The position numbers and the translations under genes are program-made. DNA of 56,397 nucleotides, from assembly GCF_013523125.1 (NCBI RefSeq), contig NZ_JAAMQJ010000032.1, positions 1 through 56,397 of the forward strand. The letters are read 5' to 3'. The DNA comes from Pseudomonas entomophila (GTDB lineage: Bacteria > Pseudomonadota > Gammaproteobacteria > Pseudomonadales > Pseudomonadaceae). Shown piece by piece: positions 56,272 to 56,397 of this stretch (the stretch's first letter is position 1; the number at the start of each line of letters is the position of its first letter). The notes under the pieces were generated by a model, which did no database searches, had not been told where the DNA came from, and worked only from the letters and a program-made list of their open reading frames with translations.

Positions 56272-56397
56272 CTTGCAGCTTGCAGCTTGCAGCTTGCAGC
56301 TTGCAGCTTGCAGCTTGCAGCTTGCAGCTTGCAGCTTGCAGCTTGCAGCTTGCAGCTTGCAGCTTGCAGCTTGCAGCTTGCAGCTTGCAGCTTGCAG
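56272..56397. repeat. Tandem heptamer CTTGCAG, 18 copies, running off the window
   Basis: Eighteen uninterrupted copies of CTTGCAG occupy the last 126 bases, and the array continues past the edge. The unit contains the palindrome-like word CTTGCAG/CTGCAAG, which also appears singly at about 56180-56215 (AGCTGCAAG). No gene is seen after the sucD terminator. Confidence 0.97.

Noticed and set aside
56272..56397. CRISPR-like array
   Set aside because: The unit is only seven bases with no spacers and there are no cas genes; it is a simple tandem repeat.

Overview
The window reads as a GC-rich chromosome segment of a fluorescent Pseudomonas, most likely the P. putida group. The evidence is a pyoverdine locus with PvdS-type iron-starvation promoters, the etf and gltA-sdhCDAB-sucAB-lpdG-sucCD blocks in Pseudomonas style, and P. 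putida-type REP elements (core GCGGGCAAGCCCGCTCCCACA). Everything here was read by eye; no database search was run.

Region 1 (1-16.4 kb) is siderophore: the 3' end of a peptide synthetase ending in an epimerisation domain, an overlapping HSL-type esterase, then on the minus strand fpvA, pvdE, and pvdR-pvdT-opmQ-pvdO. fpvA, pvdE and pvdR each have an iron-starvation box upstream. Region 2 (16.5-27.3 kb) is core genome: an MFS transporter, ETF-quinone oxidoreductase divergent from etfBA, a solute-binding protein, two DUF4398-type lipoproteins (one with an OmpA domain), a MocR-type regulator, and small secreted proteins.

Region 3 (27.3-43.0 kb) is the notable part: 15 genes for a salicylate-proline-fatty amide metabolite. 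It has pchB/pchA-like salicylate genes, a salicylate:AMP ligase, a proline-coded A-PCP didomain, two free carrier proteins, a ketosynthase plus a Cys-less ketosynthase partner, a FabZ-like dehydratase, two Rieske oxygenases, a ferritin-like di-iron protein, a BAHD-like acyltransferase, an alpha/beta hydrolase and an AsnB-like amidotransferase. These parts match promysalin (salicylate + dehydroproline + dihydroxymyristamide), a narrow-spectrum antibiotic described from P. putida. I therefore call it a promysalin-type cluster; several enzyme roles in it look open.

Region 4 (43.1-56.1 kb) is the TCA block: gltA divergent from sdhCDAB, then sucA, sucB, lpdG, sucC and sucD, with structured leaders before sucA and sucC. 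Succinate dehydrogenase is the published target of promysalin, so the antibiotic cluster lies about 1.7 kb from the genes for its own target. The window ends in 18 copies of a CTTGCAG heptamer.
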